Assembly: GCA_031425275.1 (NCBI GenBank)
Contig: JANPJA010000043.1
Location: forward strand, 1 to 64,000
DNA: 64,000 bases
Source: JAIVGV01 sp031425275
Lineage (GTDB): Bacteria; Acidobacteriota; Blastocatellia; Pyrinomonadales; Pyrinomonadaceae
Reading direction: 5' to 3'
In this document: one piece after another, positions 34,817 through 43,873 of the stretch
Layout: every line of letters starts with the position of its first letter
Position numbering within the stretch: position 1 is the first letter of the stretch
Translations under genes and position numbers: made by a program
The notes under the pieces: generated by a model
Databases searched by the model: none
What the model saw: only the letters and a program-made list of their open reading frames with translations
Told to the model about the DNA's origin: nothing

Positions 34817-37800
34817 TCACATGTTTAATGACCAAAGTGTAAATGCGCCAGTGAAGCCTTTCATCTGCACGCTGTCATGCCGTTCCCACCTCAACTGCGT
34901 GTGTTGTCTGGCCCCGGCTCTGTCCAAATCCTCCTTAGCCCGATCACTCAACCAAATCTCCGCTCCCTTGATCGCGCCCACCACACGGGCGGCAAAGTTC
35001 ACCGCACCGCCGAAGACATCGTTTTCTTCCACCTGCATCGGCCCGATGTGAATCCCGGCGCGTATTAGAATCTGCGGATGACCGGGATTGGCTTGCAATG
35101 CCTTGGCATAGTCCAGAGCCTTCTCAACAGAGCGGAACGCCGCCATGAAGCTGTCCCCGATGGTTTTGATTTCGCGCCCCTTGTAATGTTCGATCAACCT
35201 TCTGCTTTGCGCGAAGTGAGTCCGTCGCACTACGTTCATGGACACGTCTTTAATTTCTTCCCCTAGTGCGGTTGAGCCGACAACATCGGTGAAGACGATA
35301 GCAAGCGTAACGCGCTCGTCTCCAGCCCATGTTGTAAAGCTTGGGGTACTGGTCTCACCACGTGCCGATTGAACGAATATCTCGAAATCCCGCTGGCGAT
35401 CAGCGGATTGATCCATTGCCGCCACCTTTGAAGCAAACAGCAATCTCTCCTTCGGCTCTGCCAGCGAAACCTTAGCTGTAGCTGTGCAGGGACAATCGAA
35501 AGTCATCACGCCTCGCTCACGCAGTCGCTTCACATAAGTATCAGGCACCGGGTCGCCACAACTCGCGCAAACGAAGAACCGCACCAAGTCCACGGTGCCA
35601 TCTAACGCGCGGCGGTAGGCATGGGCCAACACAAATTCCTCGAAGTGGAACCGCGTCTCATCGCTCGCCGATTGTCCCTCGTGCTGGTCGTAGAAGATCA
35701 CCAGTCGCCCCCGGGCTTCGGCGAACTCGTGCAGATACAGGCCGCACTTGCCGCCCGCCCGCGCTGTGAACACCGCCGCGTTGCGCCACATCTCCGCCCG
35801 GCCAGTGGTGAACAGCCCGCTGTGACCGAGTCGCACTGCCAACGTCGAGTAGAGACTTTGTACCGGGCCGTCGAACGTCACGGCAAGCGCCTTCCCTTTC
35901 GGTTCGGGCGCGGCTTCGTAGTCGCGGATAAATTCCGACGGAAAGACCAAGTAACGACCGTCCTCGGCGCTTTCCCTCAAGGCCAAGTCATGCCGCACCA
36001 GTTCCTCCACTGTAGCGTGCAAGAGCAACTGCTCCTGCTCACGATCTTTGACCTTTTGCTCGTCGGGAACGTAGAACTGACCGACCAACGCCGCGTCTTC
36101 CGCAACGGAACCGAGGCCATCCGGTTCTTTCTTGGCAGCGTTGACCATTGCTGAGGCGTAGGCATCCAGCAGTTCCGGCTGGAGCAGCACATAGCCGCCG
36201 AAACTCATTCGACGAATCAAGTCGCGGTTTTCCAATCGGCCAATACAGGTGTCGAACTGATCGCGCAGATTCGACTCTCTCGCCACCACCTCTGGGTTCG
36301 CGCGTGCGAACTCTTCATAAAGCTGAATGGCAGGCGTGATCAGTCGCCCGGTCTCTTTAACTTCTAATAGGAAGGATTTAATGTTGGCAAACAAAACCGA
36401 CGACGAGACCTTTGGAAGCACATCCCACGCGATGGCTTGCTCAATGGCCTGTCGTAGTTCCTTAATCTGCCAGCCTTCTTTGGCACTAGTCTCGTAATAC
36501 CCTTCAAACCCGAACTCCTTGAGCAACCCTTCCAGCCGCTCCTTGCTCACCGACACGGTGCCGCGATCCGTGCGGGCCGAGACCAAAAACTTCTTCATAG
36601 GCACCGCGGATGACCCTTGGCGTTGCTGTGCCAAGCGTAGGGCGCGTTCCCAGTGGCGCACGCCCGCGAGCGGATCGGTCTCGCTGCGTGCATCGAACAC
36701 CACGAGGGCCACGGCCACTTCGTTCAGGTGTAGTTGGTGAATCACGCGGTAGCCCGGCTGTCCCGCCAAGTCCCATAGCAGCGTCTCACATGTCTGTTTC
36801 TGGCTGTTGTCCAACTCCATTTCCTGAGATTGGAACGTCCAGACCCGCCGCCCCGGCGTGGAGTCTGTCGCTTCAAAAGGCTCGCCGTTGAGCACTAAGC
36901 TAAGTCCCGACTTGCCCACACCCGTATCACCCAGCAGCACCACCTTCGCATTGACGTAGTGGCTGGAGGGAATTTCACCCAGCAGCACCGCATAGTCTAG
37001 CTCCCAGATGTGGATGAGACGGGCGCGCTCGCCTTCCGGCGTGCCGGGATCGGAACCGACCGTAGCAAGGAGCGGTAGACGCGGGTGGAAGGCGATCCCC
37101 GGCATACAAGAATTGCTCGTGAGTTCCGGGAAAGTGGCTACACAGGCTCCTGTCTCGGCCTGCCACAAACGAACTGTGCTATCAGGGTCGAGGCCCTTGG
37201 ACGCTAGTAGTTTACTGTCCGCCGAGAAGCCCACACAGCCAACAGCCTCGGTATGTCCTTCAAGTACTCGATAGAGCTGACCACTTTCTACATCCCATAG
37301 CTTTACTGTTTTGTCACCTCCTCCGCTGACCATCCTCCTCCCTGCCGAGTCAAATGCTGAGTTAGTGGCCCAACCATGCCCTACAAGAGTCCGCACAACT
37401 TCGCCGCTGGTTGCGTCGTACACAGCGACATTGTGACTCTCCCCATTAAAATCAGAGCGTCCAATAGCCAGCATCCGGCCCGTCGGGTTGAATGCCACAC
37501 TAAAAACCGCAAGCAGTTTCTCTTCTCTCTGGGCTTCGCCGATCTCTTCTCTCTGGGCTTTGCCGATCCTTCGTACTCTCTTGCCACTAGCTACTTCCCA
37601 AAGCACAACCGAGCCGTCAAAACTCCCGCTGGCTAGCGTTCGGCCTGTAGGGTCGAATGCTAAGGCGGAAACAGAGCTCTTATGCCTCTTGAGCTGCTGA
37701 TGAATAGCACCGCTGCCTACATCCCAAATACGAATACCTATATCCGAAGTCAGGGAATGCTCATTCCCACCTCCGCTGGCCAAGATTTGTCCTGTCGGGT

Positions 37801-38059
37801 CAAACGCGACGGCCAAAACGCGTTCTGTATGCCCTTGGAGCGTTCGAGCCAACCCGCCCGTCTCGGCATCCCACAACCGGATCGTCGTGTCATCAGACGG
37901 CGACGCCAGCATCCGTCCGTCCGGCGACCACGCGATGCGCCCTATCGTGTCTGTATGACCTCGCAGCGTGCGTACGAGTTTTACGCCCGGCGGGAGCTTT
38001 GGAGGAGACGCTTCAGATACTCGTCTTGCACTGTCTGTCTTCGACACTTTATTCGCCAT
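34817..38059 (-). CDS. WD40 - Roc-type GTPase - class III nucleotide cyclase fusion protein
   Basis: 1080 residues. Seven WD40 blades at about 28-355 (repeated GH...SPDGRMLAS...LWD). Ras/Roc-like GTPase at 370-545: P-loop GDTGVGKS (377-384), G3 WDLAGQPGY (429-437), G4 position reading SARTD (494-498) instead of NKxD, G5 ETSAKEG. A COR-like helical region with winged-helix features (550-720), then an unassigned domain with a Cys pair set CASCG...CPC (831-858). Class III cyclase at 915-1080: FTDVVGST (metal Asp925), KTIGDSFMAAF, and NFAARV. The layout predicts ligand or partner binding by WD40, a GTP switch and cyclic nucleotide output. AT-richer than neighbours. A short in-frame duplication lies at residues 167-180. 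Confidence 0.87.
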   Translation of the reverse strand: MANKVSKTDSARRVSEASPPKLPPGVKLVRTLRGHTDTIGRIAWSPDGRMLASPSDDTTIRLWDAETGGLARTLQGHTERVLAVAFDPTGQILASGGGNEHSLTSDIGIRIWDVGSGAIHQQLKRHKSSVSALAFDPTGRTLASGSFDGSVVLWEVASGKRVRRIGKAQREEIGEAQREEKLLAVFSVAFNPTGRMLAIGRSDFNGESHNVAVYDATSGEVVRTLVGHGWATNSAFDSAGRRMVSGGGDKTVKLWDVESGQLYRVLEGHTEAVGCVGFSADSKLLASKGLDPDSTVRLWQAETGACVATFPELTSNSCMPGIAFHPRLPLLATVGSDPGTPEGERARLIHIWELDYAVLLGEIPSSHYVNAKVVLLGDTGVGKSGLSLVLNGEPFEATDSTPGRRVWTFQSQEMELDNSQKQTCETLLWDLAGQPGYRVIHQLHLNEVAVALVVFDARSETDPLAGVRHWERALRLAQQRQGSSAVPMKKFLVSARTDRGTVSVSKERLEGLLKEFGFEGYYETSAKEGWQIKELRQAIEQAIAWDVLPKVSSSVLFANIKSFLLEVKETGRLITPAIQLYEEFARANPEVVARESNLRDQFDTCIGRLENRDLIRRMSFGGYVLLQPELLDAYASAMVNAAKKEPDGLGSVAEDAALVGQFYVPDEQKVKDREQEQLLLHATVEELVRHDLALRESAEDGRYLVFPSEFIRDYEAAPEPKGKALAVTFDGPVQSLYSTLAVRLGHSGLFTTGRAEMWRNAAVFTARAGGKCGLYLHEFAEARGRLVIFYDQHEGQSASDETRFHFEEFVLAHAYRRALDGTVDLVRFFVCASCGDPVPDTYVKRLRERGVMTFDCPCTATAKVSLAEPKERLLFASKVAAMDQSADRQRDFEIFVQSARGETSTPSFTTWAGDERVTLAIVFTDVVGSTALGEEIKDVSMNVVRRTHFAQSRRLIEHYKGREIKTIGDSFMAAFRSVEKALDYAKALQANPGHPQILIRAGIHIGPMQVEENDVFGGAVNFAARVVGAIKGAEIWLSDRAKEDLDRAGARQHTQLRWERHDSVQMKGFTGAFTLWSLNM

Positions 38060-38554
38060 AGATCACCTCTCGTTTGTGTGGTGCTGCCTGAACATGACGA
38101 GCCTGAGAGCATTAGCACGACGTGCGCGCCGCGAAAATCTGAGATGCCTACAATTCTCACTTAACGGCCAAATTCTTCTCATAGTCATGTTTTACCGCCA
38201 CCCACCGCCAAACTTCAATCCTTATTTCGAGGCACGCTGTAATCCCACTGAAAGTTACAAGTGGGGATTGTTATTCCGCTCTATCCTATCTGATCTGATC
38301 GAAACAGACCGGAACTATCAACTCTCCGACTTACGATTGTGTGTTGGTAGATAAGTGTTGACCAAACCCAACTGTCTGACAGGTCAAATCTAAACTTTTA
38401 CAGCTTTCCCCCTCTTGCCCCGGTACTTCAAACCGACCCGCGGCCGGCGGCCCTACCTCTTTTAATTTTCCGTTGATTACATTTAAGGTGTCGCGACGCT
38501 CTACCCCAGAGAACACGACTTCTACGAGCGCTTTCGGTAAGTAAACCGCAAGCT
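38060..38554. other. AT-rich intergenic region upstream of the fusion gene
   Basis: 495 bp, compositionally like the fusion gene. It should hold its promoter. No supported gene, repeat or RNA is visible. Confidence 0.4.
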
Positions 38555-39874
38555 TCACAAGAGGCCGCGCTCTTTGACGCGGATGTAGGTTTCGAGGAGC
38601 GACGGCGCGAGGGTGGCGGCGGTTACGTCTAGGGCGAGGCCGCCCTGCCGCTCGACGAGGCGGAGCGCGGCTTCGCGGTGCGACATGATCTCCTCGGCGA
38701 CCGACTGGTTGAAGAGATCGCGTAAATTGCCGGGCGTGTCTTGCAGGGCCGAGCGCAAGTCGCGGTCGGCGATGGTGGTGACGAGCGGGAGGTGGCGGGG
38801 CCGCAGTATCTTCAGCGACGATAACAACTCGCGCGAGCCTTCCTCGTCCACCAGGTCGGTGAGGATGACGACGAGCGCGCGCCGCTTGCAGTTGGCGGCG
38901 ATGAACTCGAAGGCCCGCGTGTACGAAGGCTCGATCAATTCCGGCTCGACGGCGTGGAGGGCTTCGAGGACGGCCTCGGTCTGCTCGCGCCCGCGCGACG
39001 GCGGGATGTAGGCCCCGACGCGGCGGCCGAAGACGGCGAGTCCGGCGTTATCGCCCCCGCGCTGCGCCGCGCTCATCAGGGCGAGCGCGGCGTGGATGGC
39101 CGTGTCGAACTTCGTCTCGTTCTCGATCCGCGCCGTCATCAGGCGGCCCGCGTCAATCGCGATCAGAATCGTCTGGTCGCGCTCGATCTGGTACTGCCGG
39201 GTGGTGAGTTTCCCGCGCCGCGCCGTCGCGCCCCAAGAGATGTGGCGCAGCTCGTCGCCGGGGACGTAGTCGCGCAAAGACTCGAAGTCGCGCCCCTCGC
39301 CGCGCCACGCCGCGCGGCGGTGAGCGGCGATGAGCGAGCGCGCGCCGAGCGCCTTCAACTCGGCCTCGCGCGCGCGGCGCATGTTCGGATAGACCTTCAC
39401 CGACTCGACGCTCGCCGCCGGCTCGTCGCGCCACACCAGACGCCAGCGCGACAGGCGGCGCACGGCCACGCGCCCGAATTCGAACCGGCCGCGGCGCGGC
39501 GGGACGACGCCGTAGTGGAGCGCGGCCGTCGTCCGGGCCGGGATGTCCATCTCGGCCGCGCGCGGCCCCGTGAGGCGCACCCCCGCCGGGTATTCGTCTT
39601 TAACTTTCAGCCGCACGCCGCGCGGCGAGTCGTTCGCGACGACGACTCTCACCTCGGTCTTGCCGCCGATGTGGAAGCGCCCGCCGAACTCGCGCGCGAT
39701 TGTCAGCCCTTCGGGCCAGCGGCTGCGCCTGGCGTCTAAGAGCGCGGCGGCGACGAGCGCGAGATCGTAGCCGAGCGTGGCCCACCGCAACGCGGGCCGC
39801 GACCACGCGAACGAGAGCGGCACGAAGCCGAGCGCGAGCAGGACGTAGAAGAGTCTGGCGAAGGCGAAGCGCAT
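38555..39874 (-). CDS. DUF58-domain protein
   Basis: 439 residues. Two N-terminal membrane helices (residues 5-45), a beta-rich middle, then the DUF58 core RRAAWRGEGRDFESLRDYVPGDELRHISWG followed by a VWA-like fold (ILIAIDAGRLMT). This family is nearly always found with MoxR ATPases, as here. The pair is thought to act in metal or cofactor-dependent protein maturation, but it is poorly understood. The lipase gene starts a few bases upstream (22-bp gap). Confidence 0.88.
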   Translation of the reverse strand: MRFAFARLFYVLLALGFVPLSFAWSRPALRWATLGYDLALVAAALLDARRSRWPEGLTIAREFGGRFHIGGKTEVRVVVANDSPRGVRLKVKDEYPAGVRLTGPRAAEMDIPARTTAALHYGVVPPRRGRFEFGRVAVRRLSRWRLVWRDEPAASVESVKVYPNMRRAREAELKALGARSLIAAHRRAAWRGEGRDFESLRDYVPGDELRHISWGATARRGKLTTRQYQIERDQTILIAIDAGRLMTARIENETKFDTAIHAALALMSAAQRGGDNAGLAVFGRRVGAYIPPSRGREQTEAVLEALHAVEPELIEPSYTRAFEFIAANCKRRALVVILTDLVDEEGSRELLSSLKILRPRHLPLVTTIADRDLRSALQDTPGNLRDLFNQSVAEEIMSHREAALRLVERQGGLALDVTAATLAPSLLETYIRVKERGLL

Positions 39875-39896
39875 GAAGGGGGCCGGTTCTTCCTGT

Positions 39897-40856
39897 TTAG
39901 AGTCCGAGACGTTCGAGGTCTGCGGCGTAGTTGTTCCAGATGTGCGTGGCGTAAAGCGTGGGGACGTGATCGCGCAAGCCCTCGGGGACTTGTTCGGCGA
40001 AGCCCGAGCGGACTTGTCCGAGGTTGTTAAAGAGCGGCAGCAGCTCCAGCTCGGCGAACCCTTTGGCGCGATCCCAGAACGAGGGATTGTCGCGGATCAC
40101 GCCGTCGCGCCCGATGTACTTGAGCGAGCCGCGCAGGTGTTTGTAGGGCGGCGAGGGCGGGATGTTCGTCACCAAGTCCCGGTAGTTGACGAAGCGGTAG
40201 TTGTTGACGTGGACGTCGGCGGCGAAATCGTCGTCGCCCGCGCGGGGGCTGCCGTAGGTGTATAGTCCCGCCACGTTGCCGTACCGATCCGCCGCGATGG
40301 TGGCGAGGGCCGCGCCGAGGCTGTGCCCGGTGAACCAGACGGTGCGCGTGCGCCGGGCGGCGGCGAGCCGCGCGAGATACGACTCCAGACCGGCGAAGCC
40401 GTCGGCGTCTTTCCAGACCAAATCGAGCGCCTCTTTGAACCCGCGGTGGACGCGGCCGCCCTGCCCCGACTCGACGAGCCTGAGCTTGAAATCGGCCATG
40501 AAGTCCACGACGACGTGGCGGAGGTTCGGGTCTTCGGCGCGCAAGTCCGACTCGGTGCCGCGGAAGGCGACGACGGCGAAATGCTCGTTGCTCGCGACGA
40601 AGCACTGCGTGCCCCCGCGGTCGAACGTCTCGACTTCGGTGAAGCCCGCGCGGGTTTTGAGCATGCCGGCGACCGCCGCCGGGCTGTCGTAAACGAGCGT
40701 CGAGATTTCGGCCAGCCACCACGCATTGACCAGCTCGAACCGCTGCGAGTCGTGCCGGAACGGGTGCCGCGCGGCGTCGGCGAAGTAGTCGTATTCGGGG
40801 TAAGGCGGCTTGAGGTTCTTCAGGGTGATCTTCGGAATCGGTTTCTTGTTAGCCAC
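39897..40856 (-). CDS. Class 3 lipase family protein
   Basis: 319 residues from GTG 40856, with GGAGG upstream. The alpha/beta-hydrolase core has VVAFRGTES, then the nucleophile elbow WFTGHSLGAALAT (Ser), a catalytic Asp region VNYRDLVTNIPP and a late His region. It has no signal peptide, so it is a cytoplasmic lipase or esterase. It sits between DUF58 and MoxR genes, an unusual position, probably in one operon. Confidence 0.85.
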   Translation of the reverse strand: MANKKPIPKITLKNLKPPYPEYDYFADAARHPFRHDSQRFELVNAWWLAEISTLVYDSPAAVAGMLKTRAGFTEVETFDRGGTQCFVASNEHFAVVAFRGTESDLRAEDPNLRHVVVDFMADFKLRLVESGQGGRVHRGFKEALDLVWKDADGFAGLESYLARLAAARRTRTVWFTGHSLGAALATIAADRYGNVAGLYTYGSPRAGDDDFAADVHVNNYRFVNYRDLVTNIPPSPPYKHLRGSLKYIGRDGVIRDNPSFWDRAKGFAELELLPLFNNLGQVRSGFAEQVPEGLRDHVPTLYATHIWNNYAADLERLGL

Positions 40857-40905
40857 GGGCTTTGGCCTCCTTCGGTGAGGGTGGTTGCCGAGTCGCCGCG
40901 CCGCT

Positions 40906-41859
<954 letters not shown>

Positions 41860-41982
41860 GATGTTTGAGACAGTCCTTTCGGGATGAATCGCAGATCAGC
41901 CAAAGCTAAACTTACTCTCTACTCTTCATTTGAATGAAACCCCGGCGCATAAAAAAAAAGGTTGTTGCAAACGTCTCAATCG
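41860..41982. other. Junction between MoxR gene and restriction cassette
   Basis: 123 bp containing the MoxR promoter region, with nine consecutive A at about 41951-41959. No target duplication or inverted repeat could be paired with the other side (43831-43873). Confidence 0.4.
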
Positions 41983-42498
41983 TCAACTCTCACCCGGCGC
42001 GAGGTCTATAGGTTCTTTAACCTTGTAGTAAAGCTCGCCTTTCTCGGCGACGAATTTGATCGGTATTTTCGGATTGTTTATGTCTCTGCCCCCGCTATCG
42101 TGCCACCTCTTTTCCCACGAGGAGAAATACGGTTCGAGCTCGGTGGGAGAGAGTCTGTAAATGGCTTTGAGTTCAATGCCCTCGTATAAAGCGAAATACC
42201 AATCTACCTTTCGGTACTTCGCAATAATGATAGGGTTCATGTGATGGTGTGTAGAGAACCCTTTCGTTAAGCGGACATTGACGGACTTCAGCTCGTACTC
42301 GTTTCCTCCATCGTCAACCGCGTCGTTCCCCTCACGTCCCGGCAAGACTTTCAATCCGAGGACGAGGAGAACCTGTAACAGCTTTCCCCCGTTGTCTTGG
42401 AAAATGTCCCCGATGCCGTGCCTCGAAGCTAGCTCTTGGTATTGGCGAATGTAGGGGAAAAGCTCGTCCAAAATTGCCTTGTCCGGGTGCTCTTTCAT
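41983..42498 (-). CDS. pvuIIR: Type II restriction endonuclease, PvuII-like
   Basis: 171 residues. Very close to remembered PvuII sequence: HGIGDIFQDNGGKLLQVLL, PGREGNDAVDDGGNEYELKS and FSTHHHMNPIIIAKYR, then DINNPKIP. The catalytic residues of PvuII are kept: Asp59, Glu69 and Lys71, and the HHH site-recognition segment is present. It should cut CAGCTG in the centre giving blunt ends. Slightly longer than PvuII (157), with a C-terminal tail. It starts 6 bp after the C gene and is expected to depend on it for expression. Confidence 0.93.
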   Translation of the reverse strand: MKEHPDKAILDELFPYIRQYQELASRHGIGDIFQDNGGKLLQVLLVLGLKVLPGREGNDAVDDGGNEYELKSVNVRLTKGFSTHHHMNPIIIAKYRKVDWYFALYEGIELKAIYRLSPTELEPYFSSWEKRWHDSGGRDINNPKIPIKFVAEKGELYYKVKEPIDLAPGES

Positions 42499-42504
42499 GG
42501 TGCC

Positions 42505-42726
42505 TCACTTCTCAAGCAATACTTGAATGGTGATCCCGAGAGCGCAGGCAAGACGTTCCATATTATCGATGGAGAGGTTCCGTTCGCCACGTTCCACCGA
42601 ACCGATGTAGGTGCGGTGCAGTTCTGCCAATTCGGCAAGTTTTTCCTGTGAGATGCCTTGTGCTTTCCGCGCTTTACGCAGGTTATCAGCGAAGAGCTGT
42701 CGCGCACTTGTTTTAAGCTTCGGCAC
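42505..42726 (-). CDS. pvuIIC: Controller (C) protein of the restriction-modification system, XRE-type HTH
   Basis: 73 residues. Helix-turn-helix: ISQEKLAELAELHRTYIGSVERGERNLS. Length and position match C.PvuII: C is transcribed with R and both diverge from M. C proteins bind the C-box as two dimers and first activate, then repress, C-R transcription, delaying the nuclease until methylation is complete. Confidence 0.93.
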   Translation of the reverse strand: MPKLKTSARQLFADNLRKARKAQGISQEKLAELAELHRTYIGSVERGERNLSIDNMERLACALGITIQVLLEK

Positions 42727-42748
42727 GTGGTAAGAGATAGCCGATTGA

Positions 42749-42774
42749 TGACTATAAGGCTACAGACTTTAAGT
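42749..42774 (-). promoter_or_regulatory. C-box operator
   Basis: On the minus strand it reads ACTTAAAGTC, TGTAG, CCTTATAGTC: two half-palindromic boxes of the ACTT-x-x-AGTC type separated by five bases, as in C.PvuII/C.Esp1396I operators. It lies between the C start (42726) and the M start (42796). Confidence 0.8.
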
Positions 42775-42795
42775 AGCATCGCTAGGTTAAAAAAT

Positions 42796-43830
42796 ATGAG
42801 AGAGACTCGGCAAGACCACGTTGCGGGCATGATTGATCGGGTGTCGCCGGCGTACATGACGCCTCTCGGCGCGGCTTATCATTGTGACGCGCTAGACCTC
42901 CTCCCGCGCCTCCCTGATTCCAGCATCAATCTGGTTGTAACGAGTCCGCCTTTCGCGCTCCAAAGGGAGAAGGAATACGGAAATCAGAATCAAGACGACT
43001 ATGTCGGCTGGTTGGAAAAGTTCGCCGTCATCGTGCGCGATAAGCTACGCGATGACGGCAGCTTCGTCTTAGATTTGGGGGGGGCGTATAGGAAAGGCGT
43101 CCCGGCGCGGAGCCTATATAACTTCCGTGTCCTGATCCGCCTCTGTGATGAAGTCGGTTTCCACCTAGCGGAGGATTTTTACTGGTTCAACCCATCAAAG
43201 CTGCCGAGTCCCATTGAATGGGTTAATAAGCGGAAGATGCGGGCGAAAGATTCTGTCAATACTGTGTGGTGGTTCAGCAAAACGGAATGGCCGAAAGCCG
43301 ACGTGACGAAGGTGCTCACAGACTATAGCGAGCGTATGAAACGGCTTCTAAAAGACCCTGAAGGATTTTATACCCCGAAGAGTCGGCCGTCAGGACACGA
43401 TATCGGTAGGAGCTTTGGTAAGGATAACGGCGGGTCTATCCCGTCTAACCTCTTACAGATTCCTAACACGGAATCTAACGGGGCCTACCTCGGTTCTTGC
43501 AAAAAGGTAGGGATCAAACCGCACCCTTCTAGGTTTCCGGCAAAGCTGCCGGAGTTTTTCATTCGGTTTCTGACTGAACCCGGTGACGTAGTTTTAGACA
43601 TATTCGCGGGATCAAACACGACCGGAAAGGTCGCCGACATTGAGGGGCGAAGGTGGATAGCTTTTGAGGAGCGGTTAGAATATCTAGCCTCGTCTTCATT
43701 CCGATTCTTACCAAAAGAAGGGTCGGCAGAGATTATGAGAGACGTTCATAGTAAAATCAGCATGGGCGAAATGGTTAATCTTGAGAAGTACATAGAAAAT
43801 ATTCCCCTCCCGTCGTTAGAGTTCGCTTGA
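42796..43830 (+). CDS. pvuIIM: Modification methyltransferase, PvuII-like (N4-cytosine)
   Basis: 344 residues from ATG 42796, near the 336 of M.PvuII; earlier starts (42658, 42748) would overlap the C gene or the C-box. Catalytic motif TSPPF with the following ALQREKEYGNQNQDDY, and SAM-binding motif DIFAGSNTTG near the C-terminus (permuted order typical of the beta class). NGAYLGSCKKVGIKPHPSRFP and WFNPSKLPSPIEWVNKRK match the family. It should methylate the inner cytosine of CAGCTG and protect the host. Confidence 0.92.
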   Translation: MRETRQDHVAGMIDRVSPAYMTPLGAAYHCDALDLLPRLPDSSINLVVTSPPFALQREKEYGNQNQDDYVGWLEKFAVIVRDKLRDDGSFVLDLGGAYRKGVPARSLYNFRVLIRLCDEVGFHLAEDFYWFNPSKLPSPIEWVNKRKMRAKDSVNTVWWFSKTEWPKADVTKVLTDYSERMKRLLKDPEGFYTPKSRPSGHDIGRSFGKDNGGSIPSNLLQIPNTESNGAYLGSCKKVGIKPHPSRFPAKLPEFFIRFLTEPGDVVLDIFAGSNTTGKVADIEGRRWIAFEERLEYLASSSFRFLPKEGSAEIMRDVHSKISMGEMVNLEKYIENIPLPSLEFA

Positions 43831-43873
43831 GATAAACCCTCCTTGCGGTCGAATAATCCTTTAAAGCTTGTCG

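Noticed and set aside
42658..42795. Longer N-terminus for the PvuII-like methyltransferase
   Set aside because: Would overlap the C gene or C-box; length from 42796 agrees with the family.
41860..43873. Target duplication around the restriction cassette
   Set aside because: No direct or inverted repeat of useful length could be matched between the two flanks by eye.
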